Shown in pieces: positions 10,405-21,511 of a DNA stretch of 33,078 nt. Numbering within the stretch: position 1 is the first letter of the stretch; each line of letters starts with the position of its first letter. Under the pieces are notes generated by a model. The model made no database searches and was not told the origin of the DNA. It worked only from the letters and a program-made list of their open reading frames with translations. A program made the translations under genes and the position numbers. Origin of the DNA: Lingula anatina (taxonomy: Eukaryota > Brachiopoda > Lingulata > Lingulida > Lingulidae); the NCBI RefSeq assembly GCF_001039355.2, contig NW_019773932.1:1-33078 (forward strand), given 5' to 3'.

Positions 10405-11314
10405 TAAAAAAAAAAAAAATAATTATTATTATTATTATATCTTAAAACCGCACTACACTACCGTCTCAGTGCTGTTTACAGATAGAATTATCAGAATTAC
10501 AACTAATTATATAGATAATAAAAGCTAAGGTAAAAAAGATTAAAATAATTAATGCTGGGTAAAATAGTAATGGTATGAACAATAAAACTTTTTTCTGATA
10601 AAATGAGAAAATATTAATTAAAATACTGTGCAAATAAGAAGTCTTTTTTATAAACCTCAACACTATCAATAGTCCGAATGTGTGAGGGTAGTTGATTCCA
10701 TAAATGGGTGCTGCAATTGAAAATGCCCTGTGGCCGTAGGTATTGTTTGTTTTTTTTATTGTCATTTCTGGTAAAACAAAGAGTGGAGGTGGATCTGGTA
10801 GACCTGGTGAGACTGGGTGTACTTGGATGTAGCATGGAGTTAAAATATGAGGGGCATTCACCTCTGGTGAATTTAAAAACAAACAGCAGTAATTTAAAAA
10901 CAATTCCCTGTCGTACAGGAAGCCAGTGTAGTTCGAATAAGATAGGTGAAATGTTTGATCTGAGAGGGGTTTTGGTTAGTAGTCGTGCTGCAGCATTTTG
11001 GACAGATTGTAGTTTTTCAATTTGGTAGGTAGGAAGACCATACAGTAGACTGTTTCCGTTGTCAAGATGTGCAGTTATAAAGGCATGGAAAAAATCCTCT
11101 CCATTTGGCTTTTATCAAGGATATGGGATAGTTTGGAATTTATTTTAAGACCATAGAAAGCGGCTTTACATTTTTACTGATGTCGGCAACCATATGGCAC
11201 CTATTATCAAACATTACCCCAAGGCTTTTAACCTCATCTTTTACCCCCGTGACTGTACTAATAGTTACTGATTTCTAATTGTTCTAGTTTTTCTGCATCC
11301 TTAGAAATACGAGA
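10405..11314 (-). pseudogene. L2/CR1-type LINE reverse transcriptase, C-terminal part, frameshifted
   Basis: On the - strand, pieces in shifting frames read SRISKDAEKLEQL, VKSLGVMFDN, then FITAHLDNGNSLLYGLP, QNAAARLLTKTPL, ELHWLPVRQG, and near 10640-10740 a piece like YGHRAFSIAAP and LWNQLPSHIRTIDSV. These are the standard post-palm segments of L2/CR1-clade RT and its C-terminus, in the right order. Several frame changes show it is dead. The 3' end is an A/T homopolymer plus a (TAA)n tract at about 10406-10440. Confidence 0.8.
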
Positions 11315-11440
11315 GGTAAAGTGAACTACTCTAAGTACGGATTTAACCTAATGCTCTATGCAGATGACTCACAAATTTATATTGTTTGCTACAGGCCATC
11401 AGATGTAATACCATCTATTCAGAAATGGCTTAATGCCAGT
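11315..11440 (+). pseudogene. Inverted 5' piece of the same LINE (RT YADD box)
   Basis: The + strand reads SKYGFNLMLYADDSQIYI, then PSIQKWLNA. This is the RT catalytic YADD region, which normally lies directly upstream of the segment found on the - strand at 11314. The two pieces point away from each other. Unit sequence resumes at about 11440 (TTCACTTGTTTTCAATG). Confidence 0.75.
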
Positions 11441-12397
11441 TCACTTGTTTTCAATGATGTAGTAGTATGTCACCTGTATTGCCTTTAGTCATATCCCTTC
11501 CAGTATTAGCCCTCATGAAAATTTGAAATCCAATGGGAACCAAACGAAAAAGCTTTAAGTACCGGCGAGTGCAATACGACAACAAGATAAACTGTCAAAT
11601 ATTTTACGAGTATTTTTATTAGTTGCTTTTCTTAGGTTCTAGAGAAATCCTTTCTTTCACAATAGTATATATTTAATATAACCCTTGTAATATTCTCTAA
11701 GACACTATTCCATCCCAAGATTGTCACTTCTGATATTTTCTTTCTCTTTTATAGCTCCCAAAAACAGTATAACTAGAAAATCGAGTCAAAATCTAGCAGT
11801 TGACCATCCCGGTCCCCCATATATATTATACTACACTTGTCATTGTTAACTGTTTGATACCAAGCACAGAGTAGTAAAATGTATATTCTTCTACCCTGTG
11901 TCCACCACTTCCACCTCTCTGGATTCGATTGTTTTAGTTTTGTGTTAGTTATGAAATTCAACCGGACTTTATATTACCCATTTCATGAGTGTGGAGCTAA
12001 GGGGTCATTTATCTATCTACATGTATCTACATGACTCTTTGCCAGCCATTGTTTTGCTCTTTGCCAACTCTTTGCTCCATTGTATGGGGTGTAGGGTGGC
12101 CATTTAATGCAATGTTGTTACCATCCCCAACCTTGTTTCTCCGTATCGCATCAAGTTTAGTCATTTTAGTAAATGATAATATTAGTCATATGGCCTTATT
12201 TTATATTTCATTTTGAGCAAAAACTGAGCTTCGTTGTGCTTGTAAACATTTGACTGCATATATCATTTTTATATGGCAATTATCATGAAGACGCATTTTT
12301 CAACCTCACATAATCCTATTTGAAATCATACTATTTTTCTAAAAAAACTAAAATAAGTTTTCCATTTAAAATAATTAAAATAATTGTTTATAGAAGT
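11441..12397. other. Unit 1 proximal 5' flank
   Basis: Non-coding, colinear with 30470-31440 in unit 3 and partly with 2820-3435 in unit 0. It holds the CTCTTTGC cluster at 12035. TTGTTTATAG/AAGT directly before the ATG at 12398 looks like a splice acceptor. Confidence 0.5.
12035..12075 (+). promoter_or_regulatory. Triple CTCTTTGC cluster upstream of unit 1 exon 1
   Basis: Three CTCTTTGC words with the same spacing as in unit 0, about 320-360 bp before the ATG. Conserved flanks include TGCTCCATTGTATGGGGTGTA. Confidence 0.3.
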
Positions 12398-13559
12398 ATG
12401 CAGACATCGGCAGTCATAGGTGTTTTGGCTTTCTGGCTGTTTACAATGACAGTTGCACATCACAGTGCGGGGCAGGTGAACAACGTTATGACTAGATACA
12501 CACCCGAGGTACCACCGGGGAAAAATGGAGATTACAAAGCCATTCGAAAAAAGTTACAAGATGTTGTTGTATTGAGAGTGTCAGAAGAACAAGGATTAGG
12601 CAAGTAGAACTGTTGATTAACTGCACCAAATGAGTCTGTTCATGTGAGACGTTTTCACACAACATAATGTAAGAAATCTTTTAATACTCCCCACATTGCT
12701 CATGCTTTATTTGTTAAATAACACCGATGTTTCTGTCAATGTATGAAGGAAAGGCAACTTATAGATTTGTTCATTTGATTGTTGATGTATTTAACACTTA
12801 CATGACAAGATTATTTGAGCAGTTACTTTGAAGTATAGTGCATTATAAGTGACCAAAAAGAGGCCTTTAACTCATTGAGGAATAGTATAATGCAAAAATA
12901 AATTCACAGCATAATAATTTGATTCATACGATGACATGAAGAGATTTTATTTGATCAGTTACTATGCACTTTGAAGCATAGAGCATTATAAGTGACCAAA
13001 AGAAGGCATATAATTCACCAAGGAATAATATAATGTTGGTTTGAACGTATCCAAACTAAATCGCAAAGGGATATTTTAATGGATGAGTCACTCTTATTCA
13101 TATCTCCCCCAGTGCCACTTATTGAGTACATGGACCGCTCTGGGATACAAGGACAATACATCGCTCGACTTTTGCCTGATGCAAAGCACGTTCAAAGTAA
13201 GTAAACTTTGTTCCTATATTTATATATCTGAATGTATATCGAGACAAATTGTTTTAATTTTACTGGATCGCAGGGCAATGTGATAGGACATTAAGGTCGT
13301 CTAGCATTTGTGGTTGTGGTGGTCAAGTCAAACCAAACGCCGTTGACGCTGAGACGCTGCAAGCAAGCACCAGTGAAAAAAAAAGCAATGAAGCTGACGC
13401 ATGTTTGCTCCGAAACTTTTACTTTTTGTTGCGTAAACAATGTTCAGTAAAATAAAAGTGTTCATTTTGTGATCTATTACCTGTATTTGGCACTTTCATT
13501 CCGAATCTTATCAGGGGGTCTCTTTCCCAACTGACAAATTGTGCTTAAGACCTGCTTAT

Positions 13560-13780
13560 GAACCAAGGAGGTTATGTTTTTCCTTCCATTAGTTTGGTAG
13601 TCTGTGTGTTAGCAACTTAACTCACAAATGAAAGGACGGATTTTGATTAAATAATCAGGATAGGTAAAAAATGGACTAGCTTTAGAGTGACAACATTTTG
13701 GAGATGGTCTTTCTATTAACTAATGGTTAATTATTAGTTTATCATTTGTTCTGGTGAAGGTCTGAGTTCTCTGTTTGCCT
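13560..13780. repeat. Dispersed repeat in intron 2 of unit 1
   Basis: Starts AAGGAGGTTATGTTTTTCC, then TTAGTTTGGTAGT, then GGACGGATTTTGATTAAAT. I recall this word order as a common interspersed repeat in animal genomes, but cannot check. Also at 24027 and 32620 in the paralogues. Confidence 0.45.
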
Positions 13781-15280
13781 TTGTATTTTTTCTCATATGG
13801 GCTTAGGATCCGATCCATCTCTGCTCTATTGTAGCTTTAAATGGATTTATTGTTTTAACCATTTACAAGAAACATAATTTTATTGATCTAGTCCGTAGAA
13901 TCATCAAAGAACCTGAACGAAGACAACAAGTTAAGTTTAATAGAGACAAGGATTTCCTCATTCTGCGAAACATAAGTAAAAGGTTGGATGCATTTTGACA
14001 GTGTTTTAAATCCGTTTCTACACATTCCTAAAAATTTGTTTTATAAATAAAAATATTTTATCATCATCTTCGCTATGAACTACCGATCAAATAACACTTT
14101 GGGCTAAAAAGCAAAGTTTTTAAGGAGGAAATAATTAAAATACGTATTGGTCATCAATTAATCATTCTATATTTGTTTTTACTAACACCGAGGAAGTACA
14201 TAAACCTTTTTGACTGTATTTATGAGTTTTTTAAACAATGTTTTAAGCAACCTCGACGATTTGCGTCAACTCATCGATGCCATTGCTGAAATTGAACAGG
14301 ACATCGAGTTGTTTCTAGCCGCCAAATACTGCAAAGAGTACAATGATGGCAATGGACGTTATAAATGGGTATGTTAATGTTGATTTCCGATCAGAAAGGT
14401 CGACCTTATATAACTTAACGGTTTCATATAATTCAATTATAATAACTTTGTAGAATGTTGATTATTCTGATTTCTAAAAGCAGTTCACTCTCCGTCACAA
14501 AGTCAACAAGCTTTTCTAAATCTTTGAATCGTTTTGACTATTGGTAACATACTTATAAGGTTAAAGTCCTATACTCTTTGCCATACATCTGAGCAATACA
14601 TAAAGTTAAGGGTGCATTTAATTTGCTTTTGATGAGTGCAGTGGCAAATTTCTATCTCAAAACTGTTCAGCAAACAAAAAGATTTATAATGTCCTTTCAA
14701 AAATCTAAAGGGTGGTTTGGTTGGTCTGGTTTTCTAGATTAAACCTCATTAATTTTCAACATGGTTTTCCTTTGGCATTTTCCATTTACTTTCTGGCAAG
14801 ATTGTGCAAGAAATATACATATCTGGAAAATTCCTTTTGTAAGAATTCGTTGATTGCAGCCATGGCAATATATAAAGCGTGTTTCATATTTTGTATAACC
14901 TTTACTTGCAGGGGCTGGATGCTCTTGATGGTAATGCACTCAATGGCAAGTATAATATCTGGGGCGATGGTAAAGAAATAGATGTATATGTGGCAGACAC
15001 AGGCATCAATCCAAACCACGAAGATCTCACAGGGAGAGTTACTATTGGTGAGGTGCTTTCTGATTGTCTTCTTGCAGCGTTGCAGCAAAAACAAAACCTG
15101 ATTTGCAAAAGGGGATTAAGAGGGAGTACGTTTCTTCTGCAATATGGTAGAGGCTCATAAAATATAGTTAAATACAACTGCCATTATTCATCTCAAATAT
15201 CTGTTTTTTTATAGTACGGGAGAGTTATATTTGGGACTATTTTGTACCTTTGGTCAGTTTTCAACTGAAATAAGACACTT

Positions 15281-15426
15281 TCATGGGCGTCCGCAGATAA
15301 TTTTCCAGGGGGGTCAAAGTCATTGAAGGGGGAGATAATGTTTGGATGGGTACCCGCAATTAACATGCCCATTAAAAGTAAAGAGGGGGGGGGGAGAGTC
15401 AAGTGACCCCCTATGGACACCCATGA
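15281..15426. mobile_element. MITE in intron 5 of unit 1
   Basis: A 146-bp insert absent from intron 5 of unit 2. Its ends, TCATGGGCGTCCGCAG and CTATGGACACCCATGA, are imperfect inverted repeats of 16 bp. It has a G-rich interior and no coding capacity. A small non-autonomous DNA transposon. Confidence 0.75.
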
Positions 15427-16321
15427 ACGCTTTGGTGCTTCTTAGTAGTAAAATCATATTAAAGAAGTTCTACATTGATCAGTTTTAGGTTTAACACATA
15501 AAATGGTTGATTAATTTTATCAGTTCTTCTATTTCTCCAGGCTGGCCGACATCTACAAGTGTGGATAACCATGGTCATGGTACCCAAGTGGCCAGTATCA
15601 TCGGGGGAACCAAATGTGGTTTGGCAAAGCGTGCTAACATCATTTCCCTGAAGGTTTGTTCAAATGATGTATGCTATGTTTCCGACATGATGGATGCTTG
15701 CCTGTGGGCAAAACAAAGAGTGCAAAGCACTGGGCGACTCTCCGTTATTAACTTCAGTTTTGATGGGACTTTCTCCAGGTCTATGAACGACGCAGTCGAT
15801 GATCTACTCGCAGCTGGAATCCCCGCAATTGTTGCAGCTGGTAGTTCCAATAAAGACGCTTGCTATGTCTCTCCAGCCAGCACGCCCAATACCCTCACTG
15901 TCGGAGCGTTTAATGAGCGCTTTGTAAAGTCTTTTTTCAGCAACGATGGTCCTTGCGTAGATCTTTACGCCCCGGGTGAAGTTATCGAAGTTGCTGACTT
16001 CCCTGGAAACAATCAATTTACTACATTGAGTGGCACCTCCATGGCAGCTTCGTTTGTAACCGGCGCCGTGGCTGCCTTGTTGCAGGTCCTCAGGGACAAC
16101 GGGACTATCAGCTCACCCTCAGCACAGGTCGTCAACTACGCCAATGAGTACATCATAAAGTACGCATTGCCTGGAAAACTTACCGGTGTCGGTGAAGCCA
16201 ATTTTGCTTTGTCTACTCCATGCTTGGATATCTGAGTCCTTTCCACTTCAGTGGAACTAACGTACTAATGTACTAGATCTACTCCAATTGGCTATTTATG
16301 CTTACATATCAGATTTCTCTG

Positions 16322-16327
16322 AATAAA
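16322..16327 (+). terminator. AATAAA polyadenylation signal of unit 1 subtilase
   Basis: AATAAA lies 87 nt after the TGA stop, within a 3' flank conserved with unit 2 (TCTGAATAAATTTATC). Confidence 0.6.
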
Positions 16328-16997
16328 TTTATCACTGCAGAGCAAATATTTCTTTCTTTTCATATTATTTTTAATAATACCTTTTTAAAGGCTTTTTAAA
16401 ATCCAAATCATTCTTTCATCTAATCCCAGTAAAAAGTGTTATTTGGAGGAGGGGGGAGTTGAGTACTTCGACTGCTAAGTCTACGAGAAGTCTCTTTATA
16501 TCCAGTGCAAGGGCAGGATTATTGTCACCTTTATATTGCTTTTTATTGTACTTTAGGAGTTGTGGAATCCAGCACATCTGATGCAACGTGCATTTGCATA
16601 TGTGATAACTTTTAGGTTTAGGGATACTCCCATTTGTTTGGACATTATATTTCATTCATCTCAGTGTCTCCTTGGTAGGGACACATATAATTTTCTTTCT
16701 TTTTGATCAATTAGTTCCAGTTTTGTTTTCATAAGTCAAAGGAGTTAACACAATCACCAAACTCTTAGCCATATAAATATGTGTCACAGGCCCAGTCCTA
16801 ATCTAGTCATATGCCTAAGAGGCCCAGACCCCATCCTAATACAGTGTTTTCCACGGTCACGTGACTTCCGCTAAATTTTCCGTGATAACACGAGATTTTG
16901 CGGAATTTGAAGTTTCAAGGGGCAAGTGCGGAGTGTACACGACGGACGCCATATCGACGAGTGCTCGTTTCGATCTGAATTTTCAAGGATTTGTAAC

Positions 16998-17258
16998 ATG
17001 ATAACACCTGAATTTTTTGGAAAACACATTCATGCGAGTACTTGGAATAGAAATTTAACAGACGTACCTGATGACTTTTCAAAGAAAGAACTGAAAACGT
17101 ATCTCATAGACTTCAAGGATAGATCATACGACAAGAAATTTGTGCGGGCATTCAAAAGTCTGAAAGCTTATCGGTATTTTCAAGATGGATATGTGCAGAA
17201 AATCTACAAAACAGCTTTAGTGGACCACTCTTCGTCACCAGAAAACTGTCATGTTTAA
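16998..17258 (+). pseudogene. N-terminal fragment of a YqaJ/SWIM-type element protein
   Basis: An 86-codon frame from ATG (open upstream to 16926 by a GTG). It contains KSLKAYRYFQDGYVQKI, a pattern I know from invertebrate multi-copy proteins in which it precedes a SWIM zinc finger and a YqaJ nuclease domain. The SWIM segment and the start of YqaJ are missing. The frame ends at a TAA, and the YqaJ part continues in another frame. Confidence 0.5.
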
Positions 17259-17503
17259 AGCAAGACGAAAACAACAGGCCATATTTGAATCAGAAACATA
17301 CTTACTTCACTCAAGTCCAGGGTCAAATGGCTGTGTACAACATTCATGAGCATGATTTTGTTTTGTGCACAGAGTAGGATCTCTTCATTGAATCTGTTCT
17401 GTTTGATGCTGTTCATTGGGCATCTGTGGTTCCTAAACTGACCAGTTTTTACAAGACATTCATTTTGACAGAGTTGGTGTACGCTACTATTAAACATTTT
17501 TCT
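17249..17503 (+). pseudogene. YqaJ-type viral recombinase/exonuclease domain, C-terminal fragment
   Basis: Frame starting at 17249 reads SCLKQDENNRPYLNQKHTYF, then TQVQGQMAVYN, HDFVLCTE, stop, then ESVLFDAVHWASVVPKL and FYKTFILTEL. The QVQGQM box and the following DFV..T....E...FD pattern are the core of YqaJ nucleases (lambda-exonuclease fold). A TAG at 17375-17377 breaks it. With the preceding fragment it makes an internally deleted, dead gene. Confidence 0.65.
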
Positions 17504-18262
17504 TTTTCATTTTTTTTTTCATTAAAAAATTCAAGCTTTATTCTATACATGCATTTAATACCAAACTGAGAATATGTGCAATATTATTCTGCATTGTGAT
17601 CTTGGGTTGTGAAAATCTTTAGTGTTTTATTTTCATGCTGTAATAATACTTGCATGATAATAGTCCTTTTTTTGAAAATATTTTTTCTTTTGTGTATTTA
17701 ACATGGATATAGATATTAAATAACACTGTGATAAAGTAAAGGTTTTAAAATATGGTTGTATTAGATGGTGCTATTATATAGGTTTTACTGGAATACAGTA
17801 GAATGGAAATGGTTCTCAGGAGTGAACTTTCATCTTTTTAGACTAGATTTTTATTTTATTGATCAGTTGATGCAGGATTCAAGTGCAATTTGTATATATT
17901 TTATGTATTTAGCAGTGCAATGGATATTTAATTACATTGTGATATAGTAATGTTTTAAATTATAACTTGGTCTCAGGTGATGGTGCTTTAAATTAACATT
18001 TCTCATGTAGGTTGGTTTTATTTTACTCGGGTGTTAATGTGCAGCTTTTTTAGATCAATTTTAATTGGAAGATGGCACGATGCCAGTGCATTTACTAGTA
18101 CAGTAATTTATTTGCAAACCTGGACATGCAACAGCTCAGCAGTGAACAAATCAAATATGTCTTTGTGATAATATTTTTGTACGCAGTTTTACTTTTCTAA
18201 ATAAAACGATGAAAGAAAGTAAATTTGCTGTGATTAGCTTCTTCAGTATAATTTTTCTAGTC

Positions 18263-18608
18263 CTACTCTCCGCCGCTTCGACCCATGTCGCACTTGAAAT
18301 ACTGTTTAGCCGTTTTGCGTGACTTTGGTAAATCAGCTGATGGTACTGCATCAATAGACATACTATCTTTCCTGTTTGGCTTCCCGGATTGGAAGTGACA
18401 GCCACAGACTTTGAAGTTGTCAGTTATATCTTTCAATGAAATGTTCGCACGACTAGCGGCACTAATCCATAGCAATGTCGAACGTCTGTCCTTTGGAAAT
18501 ACAAAAAAAAAAAAAAAAAAAAAAGATAAATAAAAAACTACAAACATTGTCTTTTCTACCTCTCCGGTGGCTGCAGTTATACACACAGCAGTTGTCATGA
18601 CCACCCAT
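18263..18608 (-). pseudogene. THAP zinc-finger domain protein fragment
   Basis: From ATG at 18608 the - strand reads CCVYNCSHRRGRKDN (first Cys pair). A run of 22 T follows, then in another frame VFPKDRRSTLLW, NFKVCGCHFQSGKP and DAVPSADLP. These are the C-x3-C, FP, W, C-x2-H and final P-containing parts of a THAP DNA-binding domain in the right order and spacing. The T run (18503-18524 as A on +) sits exactly at the frame change, so it is either an expansion or an assembly error. THAP domains are the DNA-binding part of P-element- and Kolobok-type transposases. No transposase core follows before the TAG at 18263. Confidence 0.7.
18503..18524. repeat. A22 homopolymer inside the THAP fragment
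   Basis: Twenty-two A residues on the + strand, interrupting the THAP coding frame. Confidence 0.9.
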
Positions 18609-19019
18609 TACCGATAAATGCAAAGAGCGGGAGATCTACTTTACATCGTGACAGCTGTCCATGAAGGCCCCTTCTACTCTTGCCCCCTGAGAAACAGTCC
18701 TGCACAAAATGGCGCGAACTGCGCATGCTCACGATTTCGTGGAAAACACTCTATTAGGGCCTTGCTGTGCCCAGTCTTAATGGTGTATTTGCATTGTTAA
18801 CAGCATAATCGGCAAGTTAATTGACCAAGTTAATTAGACAAGCTGCCAATTTGTTGGTATGGCATGTGTAATTGCGCGTTACCTTCTTTATTTTTGCCCG
18901 TATCGGTATGACCCGCTTGAATACTGAAGAAGGAGAGGGGTGGTGAAAGGTAAAACCACGCCAAACCATACTATATCCGGTAACACTTCCACCACTTATA
19001 TTATATGAAAGACATATCA

Positions 19020-19299
19020 CGGCCAAAAGAGCATTTTTGGTGAAATGCGAGTATTCTCTCGGTATGTACATCAAATAATTAACCACCAGCCTCTCGCGAT
19101 ATAGGCCTATGCCTCGAGCACCTCGTTGTGGCATAGCACTCGTGAACAGTAATTTATCTCACACGTGAAAGAAGTGCTAAGGTATATGTGTTTGTGATAT
19201 AAAACGAAATGAATTCATGATCCATACATTACCATTATTCATAATAATTCATACACAAGCTGTTTGTTTTGCCGATCCTCAGTTCTACCTTTACCTGAA
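19020..19299. repeat. Unit-leading segment, copy in unit 2
   Basis: Third copy, with the same order of motifs. The sequence before it (about 18790-19020) is not shared with other units and holds nothing I recognise. Confidence 0.55.
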
Positions 19300-19638
19300 G
19301 TTTTAGTTAGATTCTGAATTAATGGCCTGCCCCAAATATGTCCCAAAGGCGGCTTAGCTACGGGTTTGATATGGGAATGAAATGTATTTCCATGTATTCA
19401 TATTCCGTGAACACTGGCTATATGCACTGCCAATCACCATGGACTTTATAGCGAATTAGACCTATTTGGAATTAATGACCTGCCCCAAATATGCTCCATA
19501 GGCTGCCAAGCTACGGGTCTGATATGGGCGGCAAACGTGATGTGAACATATATCATATTTTAACGTTAGTAGAAAATATACCAGAACGTTGTCACGGCAC
19601 GACACTGTTCAAAGGAAAAGGAGTATCATTTGGTAAGT
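19300..19638 (+). promoter_or_regulatory. Conserved 5' block of unit 2
   Basis: Duplicate motif at about 19322-19380 and 19475-19530, with CCAATCACCATGGACTTTATA between them. The donor-like TTTGGTAAGT has its GT at 19633. It stands about 3.1 kb before the start codon of the intact gene. Confidence 0.4.
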
Positions 19639-19639
19639 G

Positions 19640-20474
19640 CCATTAAACTTTACAAAGGTTATTTGTGTGCCAGGAACGGTAGTCCAAGAAATAGAAGTGC
19701 GGGGATCCCTTTATGATTAGTACAAGTTAAGAATTGTCTTAGAATTGGGGTTTGTATAGCGGAGAATACCACTCCCAGTTGTACCATCACGATAGAAGCT
19801 ATTGAACAAAGGGTAGAAAATTGAGACCAACTAGCAGGTTGAAACGGGTTAATGTCTTACCCAACGCTACATAAATTTCACTCACAAATCACCAAAATAT
19901 GACCTCACGATCCCCTGCACTGGTGGCAAACACTGTACTCGGCAAATATTTGACGATAGCCCACTTAACAGAAAATTTGATCAGCATTTGGATATCCGCA
20001 ATGATAAAACATCAATGGAGTTACTTTGCTAAATACCATTAATGGCCCGTATAGTGAAAAATATGTTTGACAGCGTTGCAAGTTCTTTCGATTAAGTTAA
20101 ATGGCATTTTATCCATATTCCTGCCATTGAGTGTCTAACATCCTGATCATCACAAATTGTCAAATGCATCACTGTGGAATGATGCTTGCAGACAAACATA
20201 ACTTTCAGCAGAAAAACACTGAAAAATAGCGACCAATTATAATCAGATGTGTTAAAACGTTCAATATACGCTGTTCTACGTTATATTGAAAATCTATCAA
20301 AATGGCAATCAGCCACCTCATGAAAATTTGAAATGCAAATGGGAATCAAACTAGAAAGCTCTATCTGCCAGCAACTACAGTGTGACAACAAATGAAAGCT
20401 GTCAAATTTTATTTGCAGGCATTTTTTAACTGGTTGCTGTGCGTAGGTTCTATAGAAATCATGTCTTGCACAAT
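19640..20474. other. Unit 2 spacer, no gene found
   Basis: Up to 19730 it matches unit 1 at 8225-8310. From about 19880 (CCCTGCACTGGTGG, GACGATAGCCCACTTAA) it matches unit 3 at 30265-30560. No coding signal. Confidence 0.5.
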
Positions 20475-20569
20475 GGGGAATACCCGCTTTAAGGGTCTGC
20501 CGTGGGGGTGAAAGCAGTCCTTCTAAAATCTCGCAGAATCTCGCTCACGGCTTTACACCAGAGTTTAAC

Positions 20570-20670
20570 ATGGAGCGTGTGCACGCGTCGCTGACAGTGA
20601 ACCAACTCAAACGCAATTTACTTGAATGTGGTGCCATAACATCTGAATGAAAATGTGAATTGACTGGAAG
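20570..20670 (+). pseudogene. SAP-domain-like exon, broken
   Basis: ATG at 20570 begins MERVHASLTVNQLKRNLLEC, then GAITSE, TGA, KCELTGR. The pattern LT..LK..L...G......K.EL..R is that of a SAP DNA-binding motif, which heads many SWIM/YqaJ-type proteins. A TGA at 20648 breaks it. The exon would end at an AG/GTATGT donor (20671). Confidence 0.4.
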
Positions 20671-21511
20671 GTATGTGTTTTCTTTCATTTAGTGCTTGAA
20701 AAACACGAATGCTAACTATTTTCCTTGAAAAAATCAAAAATTAGTCGAGGTGTGTGTGTCAAATCTGACATGTTATGTACATGTACATGTAGACTACTGT
20801 AGGTACGAGTAGGCCTACGCTCATATTTTGTTTTAGTAGCACGAAAGATTTTTATACTTAGTAAATGTACTTATTTATTTTCTTTATAAGGTTACCCAAA
20901 GAAGGCCCATATATCGGGGGCAAAGCCTGAAACTGTCGATTTCAGGACCCCAGGACAGCCAACTTCAAGAGCAGGATAAAATGATTACTTCAGGAATCTT
21001 ACCTATCACTTCACATCAGCGGCAAAGATTGATGTAGCCACCAGTAATGCCTACCCTAAAGCTGACTTACAGGCGGCTGTGATGGACAACAACTATTGCC
21101 AAGTGCCATGAAAAGAATAAAGCATGGATAGAGGGAATGATGTAAGTGAAAACAGAGGTCTACTATTAAGAATCGGGCCCAAATATGAGAAAGAATTATC
21201 AAACTAGGTGATAGGTGACATCATAGAATTATAATATTGTATCTAAACTAATCTAAATTGTATCTATTTAATGCTGTAACCATCTACCATGCTTTAATGG
21301 GATATGAATATTTCAGGTTGAGGAACAAACAGCGAAGGACACTGAGTAAGCAAGTTATAACAAGGAAAGAGCGCAATCTGACACAAGGAGAGACAATGGC
21401 GGATCACTGCCTCAAGATTTGGAGAGATAATTGCAGCTACAGAGAAGAAGTATATAAACAAACTGTATGAATCATTGTTGTGTCCAAAACCATTGCAGAC
21501 ACATGACAGTT

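Larger units (their letters stand above)
12398..16235 (+). pseudogene. Proteinase K-like subtilase paralogue with stop in exon 4 and altered oxyanion residue; probable pseudogene
   Basis: Same six-exon layout as the copy at 22781: 12398-12599, 13113-13196, 13892-13975, 14193-14368, 14912-15047, 15541-16235, with matching phases. Signal peptide, I9-like segments (GQYIARLLP, LDDLRQL) and the catalytic exons are recognisable, with Asp in ADTGIN, His in NHGHGT and Ser in SGTSMAA. Three defects are visible. Exon 4 reads AGT ACA TAA directly after the acceptor (stop at 14201-14203), where the intact paralogue has TAT, and it is also 6 nt shorter. The oxyanion Asn is Ser (AGT at 15843-15845, AAGSS instead of AGND). 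The second His of GHGTH is Gln. No alternative acceptor I tried restores the frame, and skipping exon 4 shifts it. If expressed, it would give a truncated prodomain. A sequencing error at the stop would leave a likely weakened enzyme because of the Ser. Confidence 0.8.
16835..18758. mobile_element. DNA transposon remnant with YqaJ-nuclease and THAP-domain fragments
   Basis: Flanked by 21-bp inverted repeats with one mismatch (core AGTGTTTTCCACG; left 16835-16855, right 18738-18758). The stretch is absent from the matching 3' flank of unit 2. Inside are, on +, an N-terminal fragment and a C-terminal YqaJ fragment, and on -, a THAP domain. About 700 bp between them (17510-18260) is AT-rich without genes. 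The TIR may extend further out, with gaps. I could not identify a target duplication with certainty. The superfamily is unknown. Confidence 0.65.

Noticed and set aside
12320-12397. N-terminal extension of the unit 1 exon 1 frame
   Set aside because: It starts with TTG and is not conserved. The ATG at 12398 begins a proper signal peptide and is shared by all copies.
14193-14226. Alternative acceptors to avoid the stop in exon 4 of unit 1
   Set aside because: The AG dinucleotides at about 14197 and 14226 also lead into stops or the wrong frame.
14786-15177. Open frames on the - strand opposite exon 5 of unit 1, and similar ones at 25213-25612
   Set aside because: Shadows of the catalytic exon; no codon or family support.
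15804-16016. Open frames opposite exon 6 (also 26046-26562)
   Set aside because: Antisense to well-supported subtilase coding sequence.
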